Numbered from the stretch's first letter, positions 22,728 through 33,484 are shown. The stretch is DNA of 64,000 bases from Petaurus breviceps papuanus (GCA_028583685.1 JAMXIF010000003.1:53462507-53526506), one strand, 5' to 3'. Translations and numbers: made by a program. Notes: generated from the sequence alone by a model not told the origin.

Positions 22728-22880
22728 GGGGTGGCCAGGTGGCACAGTGAGTAAGAGCACCGGCCCCGGAGTCGGGAGATCCTGGATCAGTTCCAGCCTC
22801 AGATACTTAACACCCACACCAAATAACTGGCTGTGTAACCTTGTGCAAGTTATTTAACCCCAATTGCTTTAAAAAAAAAT
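22728..22880 (+). mobile_element. tRNA-headed SINE (WSINE1-like) monomer
   Basis: GGGGTGGCCAGGTGGCACAG head to an A-rich tail, flanked by a perfect 15-bp duplication AAAATTTAACTACCT (22713-22727 and 22881-22895). It lies 94 bp upstream of the 22566-22634 exon, in antisense orientation. Confidence 0.9.
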
Positions 22881-22895
22881 AAAATTTAACTACCT

Positions 22896-23045
22896 ATGAA
22901 AAGCTTAGTGCAGGCAATAACAAAGACAAAAACCAAAGCAGTCTCTGCCCTCAAGGAGGAGGGTATATACAACCTGTATACAGATAGGTAAATATAAAAT
23001 GATTTCATGAGGGAGAGAACCAATAACTAGAAAGATTACAAAAGG
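22896..23045 (+). repeat. Dispersed repeat, fragment
   Basis: CAGTCTCTGCCCTCAAGGAG matches the copy near 34760. Split from its 5' part by the SINE at 22728. Confidence 0.5.
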
Positions 23046-23500
23046 AGATACTTAAATCCACTTACTCTAAAAAAGAAAAGGAAAAAAATCCCAGTCACAT
23101 AGATGAAAAATATTTTGCTTAATTATTTTGTGATGGTTTAAAAAGATGCTAAAAGAATTTACGATATAGGTGGGGTAGGTGGGAGGGAATTGATCAGTTG
23201 GTTTTCTCCCAGCCTGCTAGATGAAATCAAGGAATGTAAGGGGAGAGTCACTCATATATGTGTTAAGGTTTTAAATAAAATTAAAAGAAGTATCTATTCC
23301 TTGCCCCTTTAATAGATGTGAAGATGTTCTTCAGTCAAACAACATGATTAGAGAGCAGCTAGTCATTGAATATTGAATAGTCAAGTCCGTGGTGGTCCTT
23401 TAAAAAGCAAGACTTATTCTCTAGCATTGAGGCAGGAGGCAGTTCTCAGGAGTGTGCCCTTTGGCAGCAGAGAAGAGAGTAAGAAATAGAAAAAAGAACC
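23046..23500. other. No gene recognised
   Basis: Unique-looking sequence. No first exon of the SELENOI-like gene was seen. Confidence 0.4.
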
Positions 23501-23510
23501 CAGTTCTTGA

Positions 23511-23750
23511 ATGGGCAGCTAGGTGACACAGTTGGATAGAGCACCGTGCCTAGAGTCAGGAAGATCTGAGTTCAAACCCGACCTCAGATACTTACTAGCT
23601 ATGAGACCTTGGGCAAGTTGCTTGACCTTGTTTGCCTTAATTTCCTCATCTGTAAAATGAGCTGGAGAAGGAAATGGCAAGTCACTCCAATGCCTCTGCC
23701 AAGAAAACCCAACTGGGGTCACGAAGAGTTGGACATGACTGAACAACAAC
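23511..23750 (+). mobile_element. MAR1 CORE-SINE (long form) with target duplication
   Basis: GGGCAGCTAGGTGACACAGT to GGACATGACTGAACAACAAC. The flanks CAGTTCTTGA (23501-23510) and CAGCTCTTGA (23751-23760) are a 10-bp duplication with one mismatch. Confidence 0.9.
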
Positions 23751-23760
23751 CAGCTCTTGA

Positions 23761-24082
23761 GAGGGAATGATTTTTGCCTTTCCTTTGGCCATCTGTGAGA
23801 AAACATTTGAGGGCAGGGGGCACAGCAGTAGGAGAATGGAGGAGGGAGGAATTTCTCTTGCAGAGCTGTTCACCTTGGAGGAGACATTACACCTTGCAAA
23901 GAATAGTCCTGGTCACTCAAGGTATGAGAGCTTAGTGACATGAGGAATAGTTCCAGCCATTGGAGAACTCTGAGCTCAGGGGGAGCAGCATGAGAACACT
24001 ATGAGAAGAGAAAATCATCTGTGAAGTACTAAAGCTGTGAGGGTCCTGAGCCCTCTGTGCTCCCTGAAGATGTGCACCTCTA
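23761..24082. other. No gene recognised
   Basis: Unique-looking sequence between a SINE and the 24.1 kb repeat. Confidence 0.35.
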
Positions 24083-24480
24083 CACCAAGGCACATTGTCG
24101 TTCATCCTTCCTTCTCGAAGAGGACCAATGACATCACAAGAGAAATGTGACTTGTATGTGAATGAGACTTAAGTGACACAGAGCTGTGCAAAGTCATCAG
24201 CCTCATGCTCTCTTCCAGAGTCATCAAAGTTAAGACAAAAGGCAGGATGCAGGGGATGACCTTGGCATCTTCAATGTCTGACCAGTCTCTAAGCACTCCA
24301 CAGCACCTGCTTCATCTGCCTGCAGGGCCGTCGAAACAAATTGTTCTCATCCACCTCTTCTGGGGGAAGTCATCACATATTTGGGGAATCTGATTTAGCC
24401 TGCTTGCCAAGATGGTTTTACCAGGCTACATGTAGGTACATCCACTGTCCGCACTGCTGCTGTGTGAATCTGTAGGAAAG
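24083..24480 (+). repeat. Unnamed dispersed repeat, copy 1
   Basis: Clearly homologous to 61378-61900 in the same orientation: both contain AAAGTCATCAGCCTCA, CTCTTCCAGAGTCATCAAAG, GTCTGACC...CTCTAAGC and ACAAA.TGTTCTCATCCA. I cannot name the family. Neither copy has a coding frame of note. Confidence 0.65.
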
Positions 24481-24924
24481 TGTGCCCCAGGGTGGGGGTG
24501 GGGGAAATGTTTTGTAGTTATTGTTCCTCTTCCTTAATTACAAACTTAGTTACTCTTCAGACCATAATCTCCTATCATTCCACTTCACCTTGTTCCTCAC
24601 CCCTCCTACATATTCTTTGCTCTCAAAAGGGCCTCAAATCCCTCCACCCTTAAGCACCTTTTTGGCCCAGACCATTAACCTTGCTCTGACTTAACCGTCC
24701 TTCCTTTCCAGTTTCCACGATATAGTTAGCCATTTCAACTCTACACTCTCCTCTGTTCTGGAACCCCGTTGCTCCCTTGTCCTTTCAATGCTCACCTTAG
24801 CTCTGGATTGCTCCCATCATCCCCAGAGGCTGCTGACTATCAGAAGTTTCACAACTATGCTGATTGGCTGCATCATGAATTCACATTATCCAACTTCAAT
24901 GGGACCCTCACTAAAGGCAGTCCT

Positions 24925-25095
24925 TTTATAGTTAGGTGGTGAGAGGTCAAATCCTGTCCCAGATCCTTACTAGCTGTGTATCTCTGGGCAAAGCACTGAC
25001 TTCTGTGCCTCAATTTCCCCATTTGTGAGCATTGTCAAAAGGGTCAAATGAGATATTTTTAAAGCATATAGTACAATGGCTGGCACATCGTAGAC
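24925..25095 (+). mobile_element. MIR/THER SINE inside L2
   Basis: AGGTCAAATCCTGTCCCAGA, TCTGGGCAAAGCACTGACTT and TCAATTTCCCCATTTGTGAG in order. Confidence 0.7.
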
Positions 25096-26277
25096 TCTGC
25101 TTTCTTCCTTCATTCTTCTTTCTACCTGTCCTTTTCTACCTCCTTGGCTGGTTTATGATCCATATCATTTTCTCCTAAATGTGGATATTCCCCAAGGTAT
25201 AGTCCTAAGCCTTCTTTTGTTCTCTCTCCACCTTCTCTCTCTCAGTAACCCCATCAACTCCCATGGGTTTAACCATTACCTCAATGCAGATATCTAACAG
25301 ATCTCTAAAACAAACTCTAATCTTTCCTTTGTGCTTCGGGTGGCTTCACCAACTGCCTACTGGATACTTCAAACTGGATGTCCCAAGACTTCTCAAATTC
25401 ACACATCCAAAACTGGACTTGGTATCTTTCTGCAAAAATCTTCCTCTCTCCTAAACTCCCCTATATTTGTCAAAGGCAACACCATCTTTCCAATCTCAGG
25501 TCTGTAACCTTAGCATTATCTTAACTCCTCATTCTTCTTCTCCGCACATATCCAATTAGTCATCAAATCATACTCTTCCTACTTCCATAACATCTCTCAC
25601 ATGCAGGTCCTCTCTCTACTTACACAGGTACCACAGCCTTCATTACCTCTTTCCTAGGTTAGCGCAAAAGTCTGATCTGGTCTTCCAGCTTCAATTCTCT
25701 TGCCAATTTAATACATTTTATATCCTGCTGCCAAAGTGATTTGCCTTAAGTACAGATCTAATCCTATCATTCCCTTTCTAGACAAACTCCAATGGCTTCC
25801 TATTGTCTCTAGGATAAAATATAAACTCCACTGTTTACCCTTTTAACTCCTTCACAACCTGTTCCCAACCTATATTTCTAGCCTTGGCAGACATTATTCC
25901 CTCTCCTGCACTCTGTGATTTAGGTCAGCTGGCCTTCTCATCACTCCTTGCACACAACATTCTATCTCCTGTCTTCTGGCTTTTGCAGTGGTTGTCTGCC
26001 ATGCCTGGAGTGAATTCCTTCCTCAGCTTTGCTTTAGAGAATTCCTCTCTTCCCTCAAGATGTAACTCAAGCATGCCTTCTGCATGTGGCCCCTATGACC
26101 TATGACCAAGTTCCTCCTTCCCAAACTCCCATGTCTTTAATTATTTTGTGTTTATTTATATTAACTCTGAATATGCTTATATATGTACTTGTCTTCACCA
26201 TTAGAAGCTCCTTGAGAGTAGCGATTGGTTCATTCCATGTATTTGTATCTCTAGCCCCTAGTACAGTGCCTAGCATA

Positions 26278-26524
26278 CAATTGTTCTTCAGTCATTCCAG
26301 TCATATCTGACTCTTTGTGACCCTATTTGTGGTTCTTTTGGCAAAAATATTGGAGTGATTTGCCATTTCCTTCTCCAGATAATTTTATGGATGAGGAAAT
26401 TGAAGCAAACAGGGTTAAGTGACTTGCCCAGGGTCACAAAGCTAGCAAGTATCTGAGGCTGGATTTGAACTCAAGTCTTCCTGACTCCAGGCCTGGCACT
26501 TTATCCACTGAGCCACCTACCTGC
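26278..26524 (-). mobile_element. MAR1 CORE-SINE (long form) with target duplication
   Basis: Inserted in the L2 3' end; CCTAGCATA is duplicated at 26269-26277 and 26525-26533. Reversed tail AATTGTTCTTCAGTCATTCC, reversed head end CTGAGCCACCTACCTGC. Confidence 0.9.
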
Positions 26525-26564
26525 CCTAGCATATAGTAAACATTTGATAAATGCCAGCTGATTG

Positions 26565-27195
26565 ATGACATCTCACTATTTTTTTTCTTTAAACTAATTG
26601 TGTCATATGGGAGACTACGACAGGTAAACAAACTAGCAAAGATTCATGAGCAATAATTTTAGGAGTATATATAGGCTCACACAGCACCTTGAACTTGTGT
26701 GAAGTGGAGGGGGAGCTTCTGGCGGGGTACCACATGGGTTATATGGATTAAGTATGCACTGTCTTGTTGAATTTTTAAAATTCTTTTATAAGATCTTACT
26801 CCCACCATTTGCTTTCTCAACTCTAGGGTAGAGATTATCACAGATAGCATATTCTCTATTTCTAGAAATGGTCCTGTACCCCATCTGTGGAACAGAAAAT
26901 TCCAATATTCCCAGCTGAGGAAGAACCAGTTGGGGTTCTACCTGGAAACTGAGCTATTCTTGAAGAAGTAGGGTTCAGACTTCTCCTCCTGGAAAGCCCA
27001 CATCTCCACCAGTCATCTGTCTTCTTCCTGGCATGGGTTTTGCTCCTTAAATAGCTAGATTCTGGCTTGATATCCAAAAACATATGAATCCTATCTCTCT
27101 ACAACTCCTCCAGTTAAAGCAATTAGGTACCAGGAGATAGCAATGACAGGAAGAAAAAAAATGAAAATCAACACCAGGCAGTTGATGGTCACTAG
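26565..27195. other. No gene recognised
   Basis: Unique-looking sequence with a short minus-strand frame (26862-27083) that resembles no family. Confidence 0.4.
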
Positions 27196-27199
27196 AGAA

Positions 27200-27338
27200 A
27201 ACTCCATTTGTCTAATCCAGACTGGCAGCCTGGTGGCCCCTTCACTCCTGTGGCTTTAGGCCTAATTAAGCTCAACACTCCCCAATTCAAGCTTCCCCCA
27301 GTATCAGGGATTACAGGTCAATGCCACAAAACCCGGCT
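27200..27338 (-). pseudogene. Possible 7SL (SRP) RNA-derived relic
   Basis: Read on the minus strand from 27338 it starts GCCGGGTTTTGTGGCATTGA and continues CCTGTAATCCCTGATACTGG, like the 7SL 5' end (GCCGGGCGCGGTGGCGCG, CCTGTAGTCCCAGCTACT). Farther on, GGCCACCAGGCTGCC resembles the 7SL stretch GACCACCAGGTTGCC. The middle would be deleted. Much diverged, and chance similarity cannot be ruled out. Confidence 0.4.
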
Positions 27339-27589
27339 CAGCTAGAATTTTAAATGATGGTTTGAAAATGTATTACAAACCTCTAGTCTTTGCTGCTAAT
27401 TTCTTAATAACTGATTTCCATTTTAAATAAACTTGTCACTTTCTGAGAAATGACAGGAATTTGAATACTCTTCTTTTTTTAAATGCCTCAATTTTTACTG
27501 CAATTAATATTTTCTTTTCCCAGAGGAATCAAATTATATTCCCTTTCTGTACCATGGACCCCTCAAAAGCAGGCTTCTCAACCTACCTA

Positions 27590-27675
27590 AGTTAGTTAGC
27601 CAGTCAAACCAGCAATTATTCTGTGCTTACTATGTTACAGACACTGTGCTAAGATATTGGTCATAAGCACTATAA
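27590..27675 (+). repeat. Dispersed repeat, fragment
   Basis: CTTACTATGTTACAGACACT and GTGCTAAGATATTGG match the family seen near 11478 and 34690. Confidence 0.5.
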
Positions 27676-27711
27676 AGATATATGTAGAGCTGCTTTGTAT
27701 TTTTGTAAGAC

Positions 27712-27909
27712 CAGAGGCTCTCGACCAGTTTTGTAGGTCAAGAATTCCCTTGAAAGTATAGTCAAGTCTACAGACCCTTCCTCAGAATAATGTTTTCATA
27801 TGTATAAAAATGCATAGAATTACCAATGAAACCAATTATATTGAAATGCATTTATCAAAAGAAAATTTTTTAAGAAGTTCACAGAATCTAGGTTAGATTA
27901 AGAACCCTG
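27712..27909. mobile_element. hAT-type non-autonomous DNA transposon
   Basis: A 198-bp element with imperfect terminal inverted repeats (CAGAGGCTCTCGACCAG at the left, AGATTAAGAACCCTG at the right). The interior TCAGAATAATGTTTTCATAT and AAACCAATTATATTGAAATG matches a widespread mammalian hAT MITE I recall. No clear 8-bp duplication. Confidence 0.65.
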
Positions 27910-28254
27910 TAAATTAGACAAAATGTCTATAGTCATATTTATAATGCCTCATAATTATTCAGAGACACATCCTTAGCCCTAATATGAGGCTGGGGTAACT
28001 GAGACGTAGAGAGGTCATTCAGAGTTATACACCAGGAGACCCAAAATGCACATTCAGAACCCTAAAGTCTCCTAGAAGCACTTATTTCACTCAGCCAGAT
28101 AATTCTGATTTTTCCTATTTTCTTTTTGCTAAGGAAAGCTTGTAACCATGGAGTCTGAATGCAGATCAAAGCATAGTATTTTCTCTTTTTTTTCTTTCTC
28201 GTGGTTTTTCCCTTTTGTTCTGATTCTTCCTTCACAACATGACTAATGCAGAAA

Positions 28255-28435
28255 TACATTTAACATAATTGTACATGTATAAGTTATGTTAGATTGCATG
28301 CTGTCTTGGGGAAGAAGGTGGGGAGGGAGGGAGAAAAATCTGGAACTCAAAATCTTATAAAAATGAATGCTGAAAACATTTTTACATGTAATTAGAAAAA
28401 ATAAAATACTGTTAAGTGTAGAAAAAAAAAGAAAA
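28255..28435 (+). mobile_element. L1 3' end fragment
   Basis: TTGTACATGTATAAGTTATG, GGGAGGGAGGGAGAAAAATC and the terminal TAATTAGAAAAAATAAAATA. Nearly the same sequence lies at 38500-38670. Confidence 0.75.
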
Positions 28436-28614
28436 TATTGTAAAAACCCTTGACCAAGTCTCCAGGCCTAATTTTTCCCCAACCGTTTACCAACCCTAAA
28501 AAGAAGTTGCTGTTCATTAGCCTTATATAAGAGAATTTCTTACTTCTGATATAATATCTATATCATAATCATATTATTCTGTGTACTGAAGAATAAAGTC
28601 AAAAGTCACTTGTT

Positions 28615-28910
28615 GGGGCGGCCAGGTAGCACAGCGAGTAAGAGCACCAGCTCCAGTGTCGGGATGACCTGGGGATCGAATCCTGGGCTCAGACACTTAG
28701 CACCACACCCAGAAACACCTAACCTTGAGCAAGTTACTTAATCCCAATTGCTTAGGGGCGGCCAGGTGGCTCAGCAAGTAAGAACACCGGCTCCAGCATC
28801 AGGATGACCTGGGGATCAAATCTGGGCTCAGATACTTAGCACCACACCCAGAAATAACTGGCCGTGTAACCTTGAGCAAGTTACTTAACTCCGATTGCTT
28901 TAAAAAAAAA
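28615..28910 (+). mobile_element. Heterodimeric tRNA-headed SINE with one target duplication
   Basis: Left monomer 28615-28754 (CCAGGTAGCACAGCGAG; ACCCAGAAACACC) is joined through CCCAATTGCTTA to right monomer 28755-28910 (CCAGGTGGCTCAGCAAG; CACACCCAGAAATAACTGG). Only the right one has the A tail. The perfect 14-bp flank AAAAGTCACTTGTT (28601-28614, 28911-28924) shows that the dimer moved as one unit. Confidence 0.9.
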
Positions 28911-28924
28911 AAAAGTCACTTGTT

Positions 28925-29435
28925 AGACTATTTTAAAATATTCAAATTATAATAAAGGAACAAGATAAGTATTTCTTCCATGCATCATATTCAAGAATCA
29001 GTTCATACGCATTTTAGATAGCATATGGGTCACAGCAGAGTGGATGACCTTCAAGGTCCCTTCCCAGCTTTAAAGATCTCTGATTTCTGAGCAGCCATGC
29101 TATACATGGCCCTGTGCTGACTTCTGCGAGGTATTACAGAGTATGAAGAAGAGTTGTTCCCAGTACACAAGGAGCTATTTTTAACCTAAAGGAAAGGATA
29201 TTCTACAATTAACTGAATTTTTAAAAAGCCATTTCCATCTCTAATTTTAGTAGAGCATGAGATGTCTCAACTATAACTCTTACCACACTAGTCCCGTTTT
29301 TCTAACATGTATACTTAGTTCACAAACAGAAAAGAAACACACAATGTATATGACCACATGGACATTTATCTTTGGACTACAAGTGTGTAACAAAAAGAAT
29401 ACATAGACACACATACATATAAACAAGCATTTTTT
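28925..29435. other. No gene recognised
   Basis: Unique-looking sequence with a MIR-like scrap near 29015-29080. Confidence 0.4.
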
Positions 29436-29439
29436 GAAA

Positions 29440-29805
29440 AACAAGAATTGTCTACCATGTTTCAGGCACTGTGCTAAATGCTTTATAAATAACCTCTCCT
29501 TTGGGGGCAGCTAAGTGGTGCAGTAAATAGAGTACCGGTCCTGGAGTCAGGAGGACCTGAGTTCAAATCTGATCTTAACACTTACTAGCTGAGTGACCTT
29601 GGCCAAGTCACTTAACCCCAACTGCCCTGTCTTCCTCCTTCCAAAAAAAATTTATCTCCTTTGATCTCTAATAACAACCCTGAGAGGTAGATGCTAATTA
29701 TTATTCTCAGTTTACAGCTGTGAAAATTGAGGCAGACATCGTTTAAATGACTTGGCCAGGGTCACACATCTAGTAAGTGTCTGAGACCAGATTTGAACTC
29801 AGGTA
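29440..29805 (-). mobile_element. MIR/THER SINE split by a MAR-type SINE
   Basis: Left part GGCACTGTGCTAAATGCTTT to 29502, right part AATAACAACCCTGAGAGGTA, GACTTGGCCAGGGTCACACA from 29655. Confidence 0.75.
29503..29654 (+). mobile_element. MAR-type SINE (short form)
   Basis: GGGGGCAGCTAAGTGGTGCA to the TTCCTCCTTCCAAAAAAAA tail. TCTCCTTT is duplicated at 29495-29502 and 29655-29662, inside the MIR. Confidence 0.9.
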
Positions 29806-29809
29806 GCCA

Positions 29810-30190
29810 CCTAACGCAGCATACATTTTTTCCCCTCTCTGCACCAGAACCGTCTGACGACAAAGTCACAAAAGTAGAACAAAGGAATAGCTTTGGTTAC
29901 TTCTACAGCACCATCCAAATCTGCAGAGTATACAAAAACAAACTGATTGGTTCAGCTATTTCCCTGGAGAAGGGTTTCATCAGTTCAATATCCCTCTAGG
30001 ACAGCTGAGGACCCTCACTTAAAGCATCGTAAACTGCACTCCCAAGTGAGACGAATTGCTAAGGCTATATTCATTTCTCCACCACAAGGGAAACTATTAA
30101 AGAATCTTATCTAGACATTCCTTTTCAGCCTGACTCAGACAATATTGAAATGTTATTAAAAATGTTTAAATTCTTTATAGTGAAGTTCTG
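29810..30190. other. No gene recognised
   Basis: A 68-codon + frame reaches 29999 but its start lies in the MIR, and no family resemblance is seen. Confidence 0.4.
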
Positions 30191-30194
30191 GCAT

Positions 30195-31490
30195 TAGTTT
30201 GACAACCCAATAGCAGCTTTATTTTTAATTAACTTTTTTTCAATCAAGCATATATTTTTTATCTTTTCCACTTTTTTCAATTAAAAAAAAGAAAAAGGAA
30301 AAACAAAACACTTGTAACAAATATGGATAGTAAAGCAAAACAATTCCCGTATTGGACATGTCCAAAAATGTGTATCTCATTCTGCATATTTGGTCCATCA
30401 CCTCTGTCTCAGGAGGTGGGTAGAATTCTTCATTATTGGTCCTCTGAAATTCTGGTTGATCATTGCATTGATCATAATTTTTAACTTTTTCAAAACTGTT
30501 TTTACAATGTTGTTGTCATTGTATAAATTAGAGGTTCCCAAATTTATGTGGCCTACCACCCCATTTTAAAAGAAAAAATTACTCAGTGCCACCCTGGAAA
30601 TCTACTTTCTTTAACTCTTTAACAGTTTTTTTTTCATTTGTATCATTTCTAAGAACTATAATTTTTTTAATGACACATCTTAAATTTAATACTTTATTAT
30701 AAATTTGTGGGGTTATTCCTGCATTGAAGTTTTGATGATGAAATATTGCATCATGTAACCACATGTCATATCGTAAACAAGTCATCACATGCACGTATTC
30801 CTGCCGATGCATGCTGGACTTTCCCACAACACGCGACACAATGTGCACCATGTTCACCTGCCAATACTTGTTTGTTAAGACCTGTTGGCAGACTTGTTAA
30901 GACAGCAATACAGTTATAACTTGTATTCTGTGTGTTTATTTGGAAAATACAACTTTAACTCTATTCCACAACAGATAAAACATAAGAACAATTTTTCAAA
31001 GTTTTCTTATCCTCTCTTCTTTCCTTATGCTTCCACCCCCTCTTATTCAACACCCCCAAATTGCACCCAAGGCTACTACCACCCCCGCCATCATTCCAGC
31101 ACCCCCTCAGGGGGGAAGTATCACCCAATTTGGGAACCTCTGAATTGTTCTGGTTCTGCTCACTTCTTTCTGAATCAATTAATACAAATCTTCCCAGTTT
31201 CCTCTAAAAACATCTCTTTCATCATTTCTTACCTTACATTCATGTATCATATTTATTCAGTCACTCTCCACTTGAAGACATTCTCTTAATTTTCAATTCT
31301 TTGCCACTTCAAAAAGAATTGCTATAAATATTTTATAGGACCTTTTAAAATATTTTATAGCACCTTTCCCTCTTTCTTTGATCTCACTGGCCTAGTCATG
31401 ATATGGCTGGGTGGAAGGATATACACAGTTTAATCATTTTGGGGCATAGTTCTAAATTGCTTTCCAAAATGGCTACAGTGCCAATTACAA
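30195..31490 (-). mobile_element. L1 3' region, antisense, split by a hAT element
   Basis: TTGTAACAAATATGGATAGT, TGGACATGTCCAAAAATGTG and TGTCATTGTATAAATT are followed, after the hAT insertion, by TGTTCTGGTTCTGCTCACTT and on to GTTCTAAATTGCTTTCCAAA, which is reversed L1 ORF2 C-terminal sequence. Related to 12140, 38685 and 41640. Confidence 0.8.
30530..31142. mobile_element. hAT-type non-autonomous DNA transposon
   Basis: Ends AGAGGTTCCCAAATT (30530) and AATTTGGGAACCTCTG (to 31142) are inverted repeats (15 matching positions). It cleanly interrupts an L1 whose flanks join as in the other L1 copies. The subterminal GTGGCCTACCACCCC and CAGTGCCACCCTGGAAATCT fit a hAT-Charlie-like family. The 92- and 134-codon frames in and across it are not genes. 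The target duplication is short or degraded (AATT shared). Confidence 0.8.
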
Positions 31491-31648
31491 TTAAATGTGA
31501 TTACTAAATTATATCATATGAAAAATAAAATCAATATAGCACCAGAGATAATTAGAGGATTTTTAAACATAATTTTACAAGCATTTAGGGTTTTTTCTCT
31601 TTTTTTACAAGTAATAACTTTGACCTATGCCTTTTTTTTTTTTTTTTT

Positions 31649-31748
31649 NNNNNNNNNNNNNNNNNNNNNNNNNNNNNNNNNNNNNNNNNNNNNNNNNNNN
31701 NNNNNNNNNNNNNNNNNNNNNNNNNNNNNNNNNNNNNNNNNNNNNNNN
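31649..31748. other. Assembly gap (100 N)
   Basis: Exactly 100 N flanked by T runs on both sides (about 20 T before, 10 T after). Probably a gap of unknown true size at a homopolymer or poly-T-tailed repeat. Confidence 0.98.
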
Positions 31749-31759
31749 TTTTTTTTTTA

Positions 31760-32750
31760 ATTTTAGACTCATTTCCTTAGAATGAGTCTAATATATACTC
31801 CTCCCATCATTGACTCCTCACTCCTCCCTTTAACAAAGAAAACTTGGGCAATACCCTGTCAACAAAGGGGCTGTTTCTGACAGTATATCAACATTCTGCA
31901 ACCATAATACCACACCTACTGTGAAGAGGTTATAATTCCTCCTTTTTACTCTGAAACAAAGATTACTCATAATCAGCAGCAGTCGTGCTGGTAGGTAATA
32001 ATAGGATTTCTTTCACAGATGTGTTGAACCTGATGGTTACTGAGTTCTTTTCCAACTAAAATTCTCTGATCTTCTGACTTGCTTAGGTCATATGGCTATT
32101 AAAAGTGGCAGACCGAGTACTCAAACTAACTCTAAGACCTCTGTTCTTCATCTTGCTGAGGTTTTTTTTTGTTTGTTTTTCATGACTTTGTCTAACAAAG
32201 CTACACATTACAGAATGACGAACTGTTTTGGCTAAAGAGAATTTCAAGATCATCTAGTCTACCCCTTATTTTATAGATATGGAAAGTAAGACTCACAGAG
32301 ATTAGTAAGCATTTGACTAGTGGGCTAGATTCGATGGAAACTGCAGTTCATCACCCCGATGAATTATAACCAAAAAGTTAATTTAAAAAAAAGTTATAGG
32401 AAAAGAAAAATGGGAAGAACTTATTAACACTACTTAAATATAATATATTAGGAGGAATAAGGAAAAACAGATAAAAATTATTTTGCTCTGGTTGAAAAAA
32501 AAAGTTCTCCTTTATCTAAAGAGCCTGTGATAGAACTCAGACTATTAAAGAATGCTAATATGAATCATAATCATGTGGTTATATAGAATGCATCAGTCAA
32601 AAAATGCTATCATTTTCCTTTTTAAAAAATGTTTGCCTGTATAATGACATATTTTTCAAAACTTTATGTCTGAAAAAAATTTTAATTTTAAAAAAAATGA
32701 TGTTTGGCTATCTTTATTTAGAGGATATTAGTGAACCAGCGTTTAGCATA
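31760..32750. other. No gene recognised
   Basis: Unique-looking sequence with diverged MIR scraps near 32040-32130 and 32225-32310. No exon seen. Confidence 0.4.
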
Positions 32751-32771
32751 CAGTCAAAACTTGATTATATG

Positions 32772-32920
32772 GGGGCGGCCAGGTAGTACAGCGAGTAAGA
32801 GCACCGGCTCCAGTGTCCTGGGGATCGAGTCCGAGCTCAGATACTTAGCACCACACCCAGAAATAACTGGCTGTGTAAACTTGAGCAAGTTACTTAACCC
32901 CGATTGCTTAAAAAAAAAAA
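32772..32920 (+). mobile_element. tRNA-headed SINE monomer with target duplication
   Basis: GGGGCGGCCAGGTAGTACAG to a 14-A tail, flanked by perfect AAAACTTGATTATATG copies ending at 32771 and starting at 32921. The right-monomer type body (CACACCCAGAAATAACTGG) has a left-type head (GTAGTACAG). Confidence 0.9.
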
Positions 32921-33018
32921 AAAACTTGATTATATGCTATAAAAACCCTTCAATAATTCTATGATCTGTGATTTAAGCATGAAGTTACTCCCTTCTTGAC
33001 AGAGATCACTGCCCTTTT

Positions 33019-33156
33019 TTTTTCAAGCAATTGGGGTTAAGTAACTTGCTCAAGGTTACACGGCCAGTTATTTCTGGGTGTGATGCTAAGTATCTGAGCC
33101 CGGATTCAATCCCAGGTCATCCGGACTCTGGGACTCTTACTCACTGAGCCACCTGG
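33019..33156 (-). mobile_element. tRNA-headed SINE monomer with target duplication
   Basis: Reversed copy (AAGTAACTTGCTCAAGGTTA, then CTCACTGAGCCACCTGG) between perfect 13-bp copies of TCACTGCCCTTTT (33006-33018, 33157-33169). Confidence 0.9.
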
Positions 33157-33254
33157 TCACTGCCCTTTTATAACTGAGCAAATGGTATTCTAGTGTTGTG
33201 GTCGAAAATTCATCATCCTATGGCCAGCCATGCATTAATACCAATAGTTCAAAA

Positions 33255-33445
33255 AGTAATCATTAATCAATTCCTATGTACCAGGCACTATGCTAGTGCT
33301 GGAGATAGGAAGAAGGGTTAAAAACAGTCCCCACCTTCAAGAAATTCACATTGTAATCATGGAGGAGACAGCATTCAAACAACTTTGAACATACAAGGCA
33401 TACACAGTGCAAATGTGTGATAATTCCAGAGGGAAAATACAGGGG
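33255..33445 (+). repeat. Dispersed repeat, fragment
   Basis: CTATGTACCAGGCACTATGC and CAGTCCCCACCTTCAAGAAA belong to the family seen at 34690. Confidence 0.55.
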
Positions 33446-33484
33446 GGAGGGGGAAAGGGGGAAGAGCCTATTTATATCCTCCTT

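Larger units (their letters stand above)
24525..26560 (+). mobile_element. L2 LINE, long 3' part, split by MIR and MAR1
   Basis: L2 body with TCCCAAGACTTCTCAAATTC and AAGTGATTTGCCTTAAGTAC, then GCAGTGGTTGTCTGCCATGC and the 3' end GAAGCTCCTTGAGAGTAGCG ... AGTACAGTGCCTAGCATAC, resumed after the MAR1 insertion as TTTGATAAATGCCAGCTGAT. Confidence 0.85.

Noticed and set aside
22728-22880. tRNA gene in the tRNA-like SINE heads
   Set aside because: Only the promoter-like head of a SINE; no full cloverleaf, and followed by SINE body and A tail.
29793-29999. 68-codon + frame with a pyrimidine tract near its start
   Set aside because: Start codon lies in a MIR, there is no clear donor, and the protein resembles nothing I know.
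30885-31289. 134-codon + frame
   Set aside because: It crosses the junction between the hAT element and the antisense L1.
31497-31760. 87-codon + frame
   Set aside because: Runs across the N gap.
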